Numbered from the stretch's first letter, positions 15,984 to 26,075 are shown. The stretch: DNA of 34,810 nucleotides from Gemmatimonadales bacterium (GCA_030697825.1 JAUYOW010000099.1:1-34810), one strand, 5' to 3'. The notes: generated by a model not told the origin, from the letters alone. Numbers and translations are program-made.

Positions 15984-18769
15984 GCCGCGTCGGCCACCTC
16001 ATCGAGCACCTCGGCGTCGAGCCGGCGCGCATCTGCGCCGTCACCTTCACCAACAAGGCCGCCGAAGAGATCGCGCAGCGGCTGCACAATTCCCTCGGCG
16101 CCCGCGCCGAAGAAGTGACCCGCGGCACCCTGCACGCGCTCTGCCTCGGCATCCTCAGAGAGCACGGCGAAGCGATCGGTCTGCGCCAGGGCTTCGGAGT
16201 CGCCGACGAGGAGTATCAGAAGATCGTGCTGCGGCGGCTGCGCGTGCCGGGCAAGCGCGCGTCTTACGTGCTCCAGGCGTTCGGCCGGAAGCGGCTCAAG
16301 GGCGCGAAGCTGACGGCCGGAGACGAGCGGCTGTTCCAGGAGTACGTCGCCTGGCTGCGTCAACGAAGCCTGCTGGACTTCGACGACCTGGTCGCGTCCA
16401 CTTCGCGGCTCCTGGACGAGCGGCCCGACGTCGCGCGAATGGTCGCGGCGCGCTGGGACTACGTGCTCGTGGACGAGTTCCAGGACCTGAACGCCGCGCA
16501 GTACGGGATCCTGAAGCACTTGGTGGAGCCGCACCACAACCTCTTCGCGGTCGGTGACGACGAGCAGTCGGTGTTCTCGTGGACCGGCGCCGACCCTCGC
16601 ATCCTGAAGCAGTTTCAGGAGGAGTTCGGCCTCCCCCGGCCGATCGTCCTCGACCGGAACCACCGCTGCTCGCGGCAGATCTTCGAGACGGCGCGCCGCC
16701 TGCTCGCCGAGAACCCGACCCTGTTCGACAAGCAGCTCTCCGCCGAGCGGGCCTCCGAGCATGACGTGGCGGCCCGTGCGTTCGAGAGCGAGGACGCCGA
16801 GGCGGCGTGGATGCTCTCTGACCTCGTGGCGGACCGCGAGGCGACGGGGCTCAGCTGGGGCGATTTCGCGGTCCTCTATCGCACCCACGCGGTGGGCGAC
16901 CTCCTCGAGGGTTGCTTCCTACGGGCCGGCGTCCCCTGCCGGATGGCGCGAGGGCGGCCGCTGCACGAGGACCCGGTGATCGGCTACGTGATTGCGGCGC
17001 TGCGCCTCATGCGCGACCCGCGCGACCCGGCCGCCGCCGAGGCGCTGGCGCGAAAGGTGCTGCCTGAGACTCTGCTCCAGGAGATCCTCCGCTCGACGGT
17101 AGCGGGCCCTGAGGACTTCATGCTCGCGGTGCGCGACCTCGCGGGCGCGAAGCGCGGCGACCCCGACGGGAAGAAGCTCTGGCGCTTGGTCTTCCAGGTC
17201 GAGAACCTGATCGCGCTGCACCAGTCCCACGCCTCGCTGGGCTCGCTGGTGGACGACCTCCTCTCTCAGCGTCTCGGCCCTTATCGCAACGTGCTCGAGG
17301 AGCATCACGACGAGCTGACCGATCCCGCCGAAGTCCCCGCGGCGGTCGCGCTGGCCGGACGCCTCGGGGACGCGCTGCGCTCGAAGGCGCGCGTGGTGAT
17401 CGCGCGCCGGGGCGGCCTCGAGATCGCGCTGCGCGGCATGCTGTTCGGCGCCGGGTACCGGATCCTCTCGCACGAGGGGGAGGCATTCCCTCCGGCGCTG
17501 GACGACCTGAGGCTCGGGGAGGTGGACGCGCTCACCCTCTTCAAGGCGCTTCAGGTCGGGCACGCGCGGGACGCCGGCGACCCGTTCCCCGGGTTCGTGG
17601 CGTTCGACCTCGAGACCACGGACAAGGATGCCGCGACGTGCGACATCATCGAGATCGCGGCAGTGCGGGTGCGGGACGGCGAGATCGCGGACCGCTTCCA
17701 CTCCCTGGTGCGGCCGACTCGGCCGATCGCGGCGCAGGCCACCAGGCTGGCGCATGGGTACACGGACGACGACGTGAAGGAAGCGCCGCCGTTCGCCGAG
17801 GTGTGGCCGAAATTCCGGGAGTTCGCGGGCGGCGACACGCTCGTCGCCCACAACGCGCAGACCTTCGATGTGCCGGTGCTGCGCCGCGCGGCCGCCGGCA
17901 TGGAGGGTGTCGAGTCGCTCGTGTTCTACGACACGCTGCCGCTGGCGCGGTCGCTGTCGAGCGATAGCGCCAAGCTGGAGGACCTGGCCCACCGGTTCGG
18001 CATCGACACCGGCCGCTCGCACCGCGCGCTCGACGACTCGGTCACGCTGGCGCGAGTCTTCCGCGAGCTGTCCCGCCGCAAGATCGTGCGCACCCGGAAG
18101 TCGGTGCTCGTGAAGGTGCTCGACTGGCTGGCGGTGGCGCTGGTGCTGGAATCGCCGCGCGGGTCCACCACCGAGCACGGGCTTCTGCTCGAGCTCGCGC
18201 GGATCCACGCCCTGGGTCGCTTCAGCGACTGCCTCGACATCTATGCCGCCGAACTGGAGAAGGCCGCCGGTGCGCCGCCGGTGGTAGAGGTGATCGAGCG
18301 CCTTGGCGGGCGGAGGCTGATGGAGAAGCTGCGGGAGGACGTGGATCCCGCCAGACGATATCCCCAGGCGGTGGCGCGACTGCAGACGCTGCTCGACGCG
18401 AGTGAGGCCGACTGGCTGGACGAGGAGATCGAGCGGTTCCTCGAGCGCGTGGCGCTCTCTACGTCGGAGGGCGCGGACGTTGACCCGCACCGCGTCAATC
18501 TTCTCACGCTGCATTCCACCAAGGGGCTCGAGTTCTCGCGGGTGTACGTCGTGGGAGTCGAGAACGGCCAGATGCCCGGGCACCGCACGCTGGACAACGA
18601 CGATCAGGCCGAGATCCAGGAGGCGCGGCGCCTGCTTTATGTCGGGATGACGCGCGCTCGAGACCGGCTGGTGCTCACGCGGGTGGACCGGCGCTTCGGG
18701 ACCGACGCGGGCGGGAGCCGGTTCCTGGACGAGATGGAGCTCGTCCCCCTCATCGCCACGACGCCATGA
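15878..18769 (+). CDS. UvrD/Rep superfamily 1 helicase with embedded DEDDh exonuclease domain
   Basis: A 963-residue protein from GTG 15878. SF1A helicase motifs in order: Q-motif region LPEQRRAIEA, Walker A GPGAGKT (25-31), DEFQD (199-203), GDDEQSVFSWTGAD, DRNHRCSRQI, TLHSTKGLEF (His879) and YVGMTRARDR (from 921). Between motifs IV and V, residues of about 570-740 form a complete DnaQ-like 3'-5' exonuclease: FDLETT (Asp577, Glu579), AHNAQTFD (Asp664) and HRALDD (His715, Asp720), so all five DEDDh residues are there. The combination suggests unwinding and degradation by one polypeptide, perhaps in repair or replication restart. The embedding is inside the helicase core, not at a terminus. A following gene begins inside its stop codon (ATGA). 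Confidence 0.93.
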   Translation: MEFHPLPEQRRAIEAPLGPILVVAGPGAGKTFCLIGRVGHLIEHLGVEPARICAVTFTNKAAEEIAQRLHNSLGARAEEVTRGTLHALCLGILREHGEAIGLRQGFGVADEEYQKIVLRRLRVPGKRASYVLQAFGRKRLKGAKLTAGDERLFQEYVAWLRQRSLLDFDDLVASTSRLLDERPDVARMVAARWDYVLVDEFQDLNAAQYGILKHLVEPHHNLFAVGDDEQSVFSWTGADPRILKQFQEEFGLPRPIVLDRNHRCSRQIFETARRLLAENPTLFDKQLSAERASEHDVAARAFESEDAEAAWMLSDLVADREATGLSWGDFAVLYRTHAVGDLLEGCFLRAGVPCRMARGRPLHEDPVIGYVIAALRLMRDPRDPAAAEALARKVLPETLLQEILRSTVAGPEDFMLAVRDLAGAKRGDPDGKKLWRLVFQVENLIALHQSHASLGSLVDDLLSQRLGPYRNVLEEHHDELTDPAEVPAAVALAGRLGDALRSKARVVIARRGGLEIALRGMLFGAGYRILSHEGEAFPPALDDLRLGEVDALTLFKALQVGHARDAGDPFPGFVAFDLETTDKDAATCDIIEIAAVRVRDGEIADRFHSLVRPTRPIAAQATRLAHGYTDDDVKEAPPFAEVWPKFREFAGGDTLVAHNAQTFDVPVLRRAAAGMEGVESLVFYDTLPLARSLSSDSAKLEDLAHRFGIDTGRSHRALDDSVTLARVFRELSRRKIVRTRKSVLVKVLDWLAVALVLESPRGSTTEHGLLLELARIHALGRFSDCLDIYAAELEKAAGAPPVVEVIERLGGRRLMEKLREDVDPARRYPQAVARLQTLLDASEADWLDEEIERFLERVALSTSEGADVDPHRVNLLTLHSTKGLEFSRVYVVGVENGQMPGHRTLDNDDQAEIQEARRLLYVGMTRARDRLVLTRVDRRFGTDAGGSRFLDEMELVPLIATTP

Positions 18770-19201
18770 CCCGTCGCCGCATGGCCGGAAGCGCTTCGGC
18801 ACTTGGCCTGGTCTCCGCGCTCCCCGATTTCGCCCTCGGAGCGACGTTCGTCGTCACCTAGATGGTGCCGGACGCGCTCGGGCGGCGGATGGTCGCCAAC
18901 TTGATGGGCGTTATGCTGCTCGAGTTCGTCATCATCCACAGTTCGGGTTTCATGGGCGTCGTCTGGCTCGGCGACAATTCCGCTGCCCGCGTTCGGCCTC
19001 ACGCAAGACGTTGTGGCGCACCAGCGCCTGCCGGGGGCCGGCCTGCCGTGGACGGACGAGCCCCAACGCGTGATCGCCGCCGGCTACTTGTACTTCATGG
19101 CGCTGGCGCTTTCGGAGATCACCGACTTCGCATGGGTGTTCCGATGGCTGGCGAACGCCAGGCGCCGAATCGAGAAGGCGGGCGGTATCAGGTCGTTGTG
19201 A
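18766..19201 (+). pseudogene. Decayed small membrane-protein gene downstream of the helicase
   Basis: Translation would start at ATG 18766 (ATGA overlap with the helicase stop). The frame reads SALPDFALGATFVVT, then a TAG at 18859-18861, then MVPDALGRRMVANLMGVMLL and FVIIHSSGFMGVV. After about 18960 the sense moves to frame 2, IPLPAFGLTQDVV and YLYFMALALSEITDFAWVF, ending at a TGA at 19199. Replacing the TAG by TGG and correcting one frameshift restores an integral membrane protein of roughly 140 residues with several helices. I do not recognise the family. Either it is a true pseudogene or the region has sequence errors. Confidence 0.65.
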
Positions 19202-19210
19202 CCGGCCGTG

Positions 19211-19648
19211 TCACGCGCCGATATCCTCGTTCCAGAGCTGCGGGTACGCGCGGATGAAATCCTGCATGAGACGCAGGCAGGTCGGATCGTCGAGGACCTC
19301 GACCATCACGCCCCGCGAGCGGAGCAGCTCCTCGTCGCCCATGAACGTGCGGTGTTCGCCGACCACGACGCGCGGAATGCCGTATAGAAGGATGGCGCCA
19401 CTGCACATCGGGCACGGGGACAGCGTGGTGTAGAGCACGCACGCGCGATAGGCCGCTGCGGGCTGGCGACCGGCGTTCTCGAGCGCGTCCATCTCCCCGT
19501 GCAATACGGCGCTGCCGCGCTGGACGCGCCGGTTGTGCCCGCGGCCGAGGATGCGCCCCTCGTGCGCGAGGACCGCGCCGATCGGGATGCCGCCTTCCGC
19601 GAGGCCTCGTTCCGCCTCCGCGACGGCCTGACGCATGAACTCGTCCAT
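19211..19648 (-). CDS. Cytosine deaminase of the yeast Fcy1 type (CDA fold)
   Basis: This 145-residue enzyme belongs to the zinc-dependent cytidine deaminase superfamily: HGEMDALE (His50, proton-shuttling Glu52) and SPCPMC (Cys79, Cys82). The whole C-terminal half follows the yeast cytosine deaminase pattern: LYTTLSPC, GAILLYGIPRVVVGE, and the terminal PQLWNEDIGA, with Trp139 and Asp142 at the places of the yeast active-site Trp152 and Asp155. That tail distinguishes it from TadA (tRNA adenosine deaminase) and guanine deaminase. It should convert cytosine to uracil and ammonia in pyrimidine salvage. It starts 25 nt after aceA and is probably co-transcribed, with no obvious metabolic tie to the glyoxylate shunt. 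Confidence 0.8.
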   Translation of the reverse strand: MDEFMRQAVAEAERGLAEGGIPIGAVLAHEGRILGRGHNRRVQRGSAVLHGEMDALENAGRQPAAAYRACVLYTTLSPCPMCSGAILLYGIPRVVVGEHRTFMGDEELLRSRGVMVEVLDDPTCLRLMQDFIRAYPQLWNEDIGA

Positions 19649-19673
19649 GCCGTTGCCCGGAGACGCGGCCGCG

Positions 19674-20963
<1,290 letters not shown>

Positions 20964-20982
20964 CGGGTGCTCCAGTACGGGT

Positions 20983-22611
20983 TCAGTCGAGGTGTTCGTA
21001 GGCCGCGATCGTGAGGAACTCGGGGTAGTCCTCGCGGGTCATCATGTCGGTGAAGAGCCTGGCGGCGAGGTCGAACTTCCCGCCGTCGAGCCGCTCCGCG
21101 CCCAGCCGGTCGCGCAGGTGCGCCAATTCCTCCGCCATCGTCTCCTGGACCAGCTCGCGCGTCACCGGCCGGCCGTCGTCGAGCTTGGCGCCGTGGCGAA
21201 TCCACTGCCACACCTGGCTGCGGGAGATCTCCGCGGTCGCGGCGTCCTCCATGAGGTTGTAGATCGGGACGCAGCCGTTACCGCCCAGCCACGCCTCGAG
21301 GTACTGGATCCCAACGTCGATATTGGTGCGAAGCCCGCGCTCGGTGACGGCCCCGGCGTGCGGCATGAGCAAGTCGTGTGAAGTCACGTGGACGTCGTCC
21401 CTGCGGCGCGGGATCTGGTTGGGCGGACGCATGTGCACCTCGAAGACGTCGCGCGCGATCCCCACCAGGCCCGGGTGCGCCACCCACGTCCCGTCGTGGC
21501 CCGCCTTCACCTCGCGCAGCTTGTCGCGCCGCACCTTCTCCAGCGCCCAGTCGTTCTCGTCCGGGTCCCCCTTGATCGGGATCTGCGCCGCCATCCCGCC
21601 CATCGCGTGGATGCCGCGGCGGTGACAGGTATGGATCAGCAGCTGCACGTAAGCGTCGAGGAAGTGCCGGTCCATCGTGACCTGAGCGCGGTCCGGCAGC
21701 ACGAACTCGGCCCGGTTCCTGAACGTCTTGATGAAGCTGAAGATGTAGTCCCAGCGCCCGCAGTTGAGCCCCGCCGAATGGTCCTTCAGCTCCCACAGGA
21801 TCTCGTGCATCTCGAAGCCGGCGTGGATGGTCTCGATCAGCACCGTCGCCCGGATGGTGCCGCGCGGGATGCCGAGGTGGTCCTGCGCCAAGTTGAAGAC
21901 GTCGTTCCAGAGTCGAGCCTCGAGGTGGCTCTGCAGCTTCGGGAGGTAAAAGTACGGCCCCTCGTCGCGCGCGATCTGCTCTTTCGCGTTGTGGAAGAAG
22001 AAGAGCCCGAAGTCGAACAGCGCCCCCGATATCGGGGCGCCGTCGACGAATAGGTGCTTCTCCTGCAGGTGCCACCCGCGCGGCCGTACGAAGAGGACCG
22101 CGGTCTCGGGCTTAAGCTCGTAACGCTTCCCTTCGGGGCCCTGAAAGGAGATCTCGCGGCGGACGGCATCACGCAGGTTGAACTGGCCGTCGAGGTTGTT
22201 GGCCCAGGTCGGTGAGTTGGAGTCCTCGAAGTCGGCCATGAAGACGTTGGCGCCGGAGTTGAGCGCGTTGATGATCATCTTCCGGTCCACCGGACCGGTG
22301 ATCTCGACCGTGCGGTTCTGGAGGTCCTTGGGGATCGGCGCGACGGTCCAGTTGCTCTCGCGGACCTCGCGCGTCTCCAGGAGGAAGTCCGGGAGGGCGC
22401 CGGCTTCGATCTCGCGCTGCCGCGTCGCGCGTCGGGCCAGCAGCTCCTGGCGCCGCCCCTCGAACGTCCGGTGGAGCGCGGCCAGAAAGGCGAGCGCGTC
22501 CGGGGTCAGGACCTCGGCGTGGGCCCCGCTCACCGGACCGCGCAGCTCGAGGCCTCCCTTGCCCAGGGACGCGTTGAGGTCGGCGCGGTGATCGACGGCG
22601 GCGGCGGACAT
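20983..22611 (-). CDS. aceB: Malate synthase A
   Basis: The product has 542 residues, typical of the A isoform. ATG 22611 is chosen because GGAGAG lies about 6 nt upstream; an in-frame GTG nine codons earlier is less likely. The family signature [20 protein letters not shown] is present, as are [12 protein letters not shown] and the catalytic-site region near [16 protein letters not shown]. It condenses glyoxylate with acetyl-CoA to malate. It leads the leftward aceB-aceA-deaminase operon. The 106 bp upstream holds a -10-like TATCTT (22642-22647) with no convincing -35. Confidence 0.97.
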   Translation of the reverse strand: MSAAAVDHRADLNASLGKGGLELRGPVSGAHAEVLTPDALAFLAALHRTFEGRRQELLARRATRQREIEAGALPDFLLETREVRESNWTVAPIPKDLQNRTVEITGPVDRKMIINALNSGANVFMADFEDSNSPTWANNLDGQFNLRDAVRREISFQGPEGKRYELKPETAVLFVRPRGWHLQEKHLFVDGAPISGALFDFGLFFFHNAKEQIARDEGPYFYLPKLQSHLEARLWNDVFNLAQDHLGIPRGTIRATVLIETIHAGFEMHEILWELKDHSAGLNCGRWDYIFSFIKTFRNRAEFVLPDRAQVTMDRHFLDAYVQLLIHTCHRRGIHAMGGMAAQIPIKGDPDENDWALEKVRRDKLREVKAGHDGTWVAHPGLVGIARDVFEVHMRPPNQIPRRRDDVHVTSHDLLMPHAGAVTERGLRTNIDVGIQYLEAWLGGNGCVPIYNLMEDAATAEISRSQVWQWIRHGAKLDDGRPVTRELVQETMAEELAHLRDRLGAERLDGGKFDLAARLFTDMMTREDYPEFLTIAAYEHLD

Positions 22612-22717
22612 CGAGCACTCTCCAAACGGGGACTTCACACGAAGATAGCAAGTTCTGCGCCGGTCCGACTCCCCGTCCTCCAGCCGAACTCCGTCCCGCC
22701 TCGGGTTGCGGGGGCGG

Positions 22718-23161
22718 CTAGGCGGAGAGTCGGCGGGCGGCTTCGGCGAGGCCGGCGGCGCCGAGAAGTTCCCGCGCCATCGGGAAGAGCACCTCGTTCT
22801 CGCGGGCGATGTGGGCTCGAAGCAGGTCCACGATCAGGAGCGCGGCCGTCGCCACTCGCCCCACGTCACCGGCCGCGAGTGCCAGCTCGAGCTGGTGCTC
22901 CAGATCGCGAAGGGTAGTGTGTTCCTCGACGAAGACTGCGGTCGGCGCCTCGCCGCCCAGGAGCGGGAATAGCGCGCGCTCCTCCGCCTCGTTGTGCGCC
23001 TTCACCGCGGTCGTGAGGATCGAGTGGACGGCGTGAGCACCTGCCAGGTGGGGGCCCGCCGGCTCGCCGCGCTGCAGTCCCAGGGCGGCGGTTTCCAGCC
23101 TCGCGAGCGCGTCGAGCGCCTCTTCGTGCTCCGCCTCGAAGCGGCTGAGCGGGTCGATCAC
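22718..23161 (-). CDS. Hemerythrin HHE-domain protein, last gene of the benzoyl-CoA operon
   Basis: A 147-residue four-helix-bundle protein with the ligand set of the hemerythrin family: His12 (EAEHEEAL), His56 and Glu60 ([15 protein letters not shown]), His81 ([10 protein letters not shown]), His117 and Glu121 ([14 protein letters not shown]). Such domains bind a di-iron centre and serve in O2 binding, oxygen or NO sensing, or repair of iron-sulfur clusters (RIC/YtfE group, which has an extra N-terminal ScdA part not present here). Its ATG overlaps the TGA of had as ATGA, so it is translated from the same message as the oxygen-labile reductase. Protection or iron delivery for that enzyme is an inference from position. 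Confidence 0.88.
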   Translation of the reverse strand: MIDPLSRFEAEHEEALDALARLETAALGLQRGEPAGPHLAGAHAVHSILTTAVKAHNEAEERALFPLLGGEAPTAVFVEEHTTLRDLEHQLELALAAGDVGRVATAALLIVDLLRAHIARENEVLFPMARELLGAAGLAEAARRLSA

Positions 23162-24180
23162 GGGGTCACGACCCAGCGGATCCCTTCGCCGCGCCGCATC
23201 CGGTCAAAACCCTCGTTGATCTCCCCGAGCGGCAGCGTGCCGCTCACGATGGGCTCCAGGTCGATGCGGCCCGACTCCACGAGCGCCACGATCTCCGGAT
23301 ACTCGCCGCCCCCGCAGCCCAGGCTGCCGCAGATCTCCAGCTCGTAGAACATCACCTTCCCGGCGTTGATCGTGACCGGCTCGCTCGCGAAGCCGATCAC
23401 GCAGAGCCGCCCGCCCTTCCGGATCAGGCTGAACGCGAGGTCGATGGTCTTAGGCGTGCCGACGGCCTCGAAGGCCACGTCCACGCCCCCGTCGGTGAGG
23501 GTGCGGACCTGTTTGTCCACCCGCTCGGTCGCGGCGGGGTTGATCGCGTGCCGCGCGCCGAGCTTCTTGGCGAGTTCAAGGCGCGCCTCGTTCACGTCCA
23601 CCGCGATCACCGTCGCACCCGCCACGACCGAGCACTGGACGACGTTCAGCCCCACGCCGCCGCAGCCCACCACCGCGACCGCGTCTCCGAGTCGGACTTT
23701 CCCGCGGTGCTTGACCGCGTGGAACGGGGTGGAGATCGCGTCGGCGATCACGCAGGCCCGCTCGAGCGGGATGCTCGCGGGCACGCTCACCAGCTCCTTC
23801 GCCGGCGCCACGACGAACTCGGCAAAGGCGCCGTCGGCGTGGTTGCCGGGCATCACCAGGTTGGCGCAGAGGTTCTCGCGCCCCATCCGGCAGAAGCGGC
23901 ACCGCCCGCATGCCCACACCGATGGCACCAGCACGCGGTCGTTGGGCTTCCACCCGTCGGTCCCAGGGCCGAGCGCCGCCACGGTGCCGGCGGCCTCGTG
24001 GCCGAGGACGAGCGGCGGGGTCTTGAAGGTCTTCACCCCGTGGTCGAGGTAGTGGAGATCGGTGTGGCACAGGCCGCACGCGGCCACGCGCACCAGCACC
24101 TCGCCCCGGCCGGGCGTCGGATCGGGGAGCTCGGTGATCTCGAGCGGCCGGCCGGTTCCATGGAACACCGCGGCTTTCAT
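23158..24180 (-). CDS. had: Zinc-type alcohol dehydrogenase, probable 6-hydroxycyclohex-1-ene-1-carbonyl-CoA dehydrogenase
   Basis: This 340-residue medium-chain dehydrogenase has catalytic zinc residues Cys38 (CGLCHTD) and His61-Glu62 (GHEAAG), four structural zinc cysteines (91, 94, 97, 105 in CGRCRFCRMGRENLC) and a Rossmann motif VVGCGGVGLNVVQ. By sequence alone it could be a general alcohol dehydrogenase. Its place in an operon with benzoyl-CoA reductase, Dch and Oah makes it the likely Had, which oxidises 6-hydroxycyclohex-1-ene-1-carbonyl-CoA to the 6-oxo compound with NAD+. ATG 24180 overlaps the stop of the small CxxC protein (ATGA), and its own stop overlaps the hemerythrin start in the same way. 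Confidence 0.85.
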   Translation of the reverse strand: MKAAVFHGTGRPLEITELPDPTPGRGEVLVRVAACGLCHTDLHYLDHGVKTFKTPPLVLGHEAAGTVAALGPGTDGWKPNDRVLVPSVWACGRCRFCRMGRENLCANLVMPGNHADGAFAEFVVAPAKELVSVPASIPLERACVIADAISTPFHAVKHRGKVRLGDAVAVVGCGGVGLNVVQCSVVAGATVIAVDVNEARLELAKKLGARHAINPAATERVDKQVRTLTDGGVDVAFEAVGTPKTIDLAFSLIRKGGRLCVIGFASEPVTINAGKVMFYELEICGSLGCGGGEYPEIVALVESGRIDLEPIVSGTLPLGEINEGFDRMRRGEGIRWVVTP

Positions 24181-24434
24181 GGTTCGCCTCCGCTGCGCGG
24201 CACCGGTTGCCCACCGGGGCCGGGCTGGCGCGTGTAGATCACCTGGAAGCCGAACGCCTGGGCGAGCCAGCACGTCTCGCAGCCGTCGCGCATCGCACCG
24301 CCGGCCTGGTCGCCGGGCCGCGCCGGAACCGACCGCACCTCGAAGCCGGCGCCGGCATAGATCTCCGCCGCCTCCCGGGTGCGCGCGGGGTCAGCGACGA
24401 AGCGCCGCTCCCAGCCGGCGTCAGGCGGCGGCAT
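24177..24434 (-). CDS. Small conserved-looking CxxC protein of unknown function
   Basis: An 85-residue product. Residues 8-36 predict an amphipathic helix and strand (RTREAAEIYAGAGFEVRSVP); then GCETC with Cys52 and Cys55, and a strand FQVIYTR; the last 15 residues are Gly/Pro-rich. I have seen similar short proteins with an EVR...CxxC...YTR layout but cannot name a family. Its start overlaps bzdQ by 14 nt (an in-frame GTG at 24440 has a better GGAAG site and would overlap 20 nt), and its TGA overlaps the had ATG. That tight coupling argues it is a real, translated gene serving the pathway. A metal- or cluster-related role for CxxC is only a guess. Confidence 0.7.
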   Translation of the reverse strand: MPPPDAGWERRFVADPARTREAAEIYAGAGFEVRSVPARPGDQAGGAMRDGCETCWLAQAFGFQVIYTRQPGPGGQPVPRSGGEP

Positions 24435-25245
24435 CGGCACGACCGGCTTCCGCGGCAAGGCGCCGCAGGCGGCGCTGCCCGAGCAGCGCCGCACCGAACG
24501 CCGAGGTGAACTGGACCAGGTCGCCCGGCGGCACGTTGACCGGCGCGCCGAGCGCCTGGCGAGCGACCGCGACCATCCGCTCGAAGCGCAGGATCCCGCC
24601 GATCAGCGTGAACTCCGGCTCCATGCGCACGCGGGTGAGCAGCTGCACCGCGCGGTCCACCAGCGAGGCGATGGCGCCGTGCATGATGTCCGCGGGGGCG
24701 GCGCCCTCCGAGAGCTGGTTGATCACCTCGGACTCCGCGAACACGGCGCAGACGCCGGAGATGGGGACAGGCTGCTTCGAGGTGGCGACCAGCGGGCCGA
24801 TCTCGTCCGTCCCGTAGCCCAGGTAGCGCGCGGTCTTCTCGAGGAACGCCCCGGTGCCGGCGGCGCACTTGTCGTTGAGGCGGAAACTCTGGACCTTGGC
24901 GTCGGCGCCGATCCGGCTGGCCTTCATGGTCTGGCCGCCGACGTCGAGGATGGTCCGCGTGCCCGGGAAGAAATGCGCGGCCCCCCGCGCCGCGGCGGTG
25001 AGGTCGGTGACTTGTGCGTCGCCGAAGGCGGCCTGGTGCCGGCCGAAGCCGGTGGTCACCACGTAGGCGACGTCCGTGCGGGCGAGGCCGGCCTCGTCGA
25101 GAGCGCGCGCGTACGCGCGCTCGGTCGCGGCGGTGAGCTTGAAGCCCGTCGGCTCCATCGCCCGGCCGAGGATCGCGCCGTCAGGGGCGGCGACGACCGC
25201 CTTGGTGTAGGTGGAGCCGATGTCGATCCCGGCGGTGATGGTCAC
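24421..25245 (-). CDS. bzdQ: Benzoyl-CoA reductase ATPase/activator subunit, BcrD/BzdQ type
   Basis: A 274-residue ASKHA-fold protein. The start is GTG 25245, which overlaps the bzdP TGA as GTGA; long in-frame extensions upstream are antisense-like shadow. Motifs: phosphate-1 [34 protein letters not shown] with Cys127, [10 protein letters not shown] with Cys166, and a late GGI. The two cysteines from each ATPase subunit bridge a [4Fe-4S] cluster between subunits in this family. The protein hydrolyses ATP to drive low-potential electrons to the catalytic subunits. The members most like it are BcrD, BzdQ and BadG. Confidence 0.92.
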   Translation of the reverse strand: MTITAGIDIGSTYTKAVVAAPDGAILGRAMEPTGFKLTAATERAYARALDEAGLARTDVAYVVTTGFGRHQAAFGDAQVTDLTAAARGAAHFFPGTRTILDVGGQTMKASRIGADAKVQSFRLNDKCAAGTGAFLEKTARYLGYGTDEIGPLVATSKQPVPISGVCAVFAESEVINQLSEGAAPADIMHGAIASLVDRAVQLLTRVRMEPEFTLIGGILRFERMVAVARQALGAPVNVPPGDLVQFTSAFGAALLGQRRLRRLAAEAGRADAAA

Positions 25246-26060
25246 GAGGCGCTCCCCGGGGCGTGGGCGGGCTCGCGGCCGGCCAGGATGCGGTCGAGCG
25301 CGAACAGCGCGGCGCCGAGCCCGCCCATGTAGTGCGAGTCGTCTCCGACGTTCACGCCGAGGCCAAGCCGCTTCTCGAGCGTCACCACCATTGCGCGGTT
25401 CTTGGTCACCCCCCCGGTGAAGGTGACCTGCTCCTCGATCCCGACCCGCCGGAGCAGGCCGATGGACCGCGAGGCGATGGACTCGTGCACGCCGAGCAGG
25501 ATGTCCTCGATCTTCTTGCCCTTGCCGAGCCAGGAGAGCACCTCGGATTCGGCGAACACGGTGCAGGTGGTGCTGATCTTCACGGCGCGCTCTCCCCGCA
25601 GCGCGGTCGGTCCCAACTCCTCCAGCGGGAGCTCGAGCGCCACCGCGGCGGCGCCGAGGAAACGCCCGGTACCCGCGGCGCACTTGTCGTTCATGCAGAA
25701 GTCCACGATCTCGCCCGTGGGCCGGACCCGGATCGCCTTGGTGTCCTGCCCGCCCATGTCGAGCACGGTGCGCGTCAAGGGGAACAGGTGGACCGCGCCG
25801 CGCGCGTGGCAGCTGATCTCGGTGACCTGCGTGTTGCCGAACTTCACCTTGTAGCGGCCGTATCCCGTGCCGACCACGAACTCGATCTGCTCCTCGCGGA
25901 GGTCGCCGTTCGCCAGCGCCTCGGCGTACGCGTGCTCCGCCGCCCGCATCACGTTGGCGCCGGTGTCGGTGAGCGCGCGGCCCACGATCGTCCCGGCCTC
26001 GTCGATCACCACCGCCTTGGTCTGGGTGGACCCGACGTCCACGCCCGCCGCGTAGGCCAT
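25242..26060 (-). CDS. bzdP: Benzoyl-CoA reductase ATPase/activator subunit, BcrA/BzdP type
   Basis: A 272-residue ASKHA ATPase with [42 protein letters not shown] (Cys127), [10 protein letters not shown] (Cys166), and FTGGVTKN. It pairs with BzdQ to form the electron-activating module with a shared [4Fe-4S] cluster. Having two different, both short (about 270 residue) ATPase subunits fits the Azoarcus BzdPQ type; in the Thauera Bcr type one of the pair (BcrA) is much longer. Homodimeric activators of 2-hydroxyacyl-CoA dehydratases come as one gene, so a pair argues against that. ATG 26060 has GGGAGGAG at about 8 nt and follows bzdO by 15 nt. Confidence 0.93.
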   Translation of the reverse strand: MAYAAGVDVGSTQTKAVVIDEAGTIVGRALTDTGANVMRAAEHAYAEALANGDLREEQIEFVVGTGYGRYKVKFGNTQVTEISCHARGAVHLFPLTRTVLDMGGQDTKAIRVRPTGEIVDFCMNDKCAAGTGRFLGAAAVALELPLEELGPTALRGERAVKISTTCTVFAESEVLSWLGKGKKIEDILLGVHESIASRSIGLLRRVGIEEQVTFTGGVTKNRAMVVTLEKRLGLGVNVGDDSHYMGGLGAALFALDRILAGREPAHAPGSAS

Positions 26061-26075
26061 GGCCGGCTCCTCCCG

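Noticed and set aside
16919-18802. A 627-codon minus-strand frame opposite the helicase
   Set aside because: It has no recognisable domain and is explained by codon bias of the helicase gene.
24421-26060. The ATPase pair as 2-hydroxyglutaryl-CoA dehydratase activators (HgdC type)
   Set aside because: HgdC is a single-gene homodimer. Here two distinct copies sit beside two Fe-S subunits plus Dch, Had and Oah candidates, which fits benzoyl-CoA reductase.
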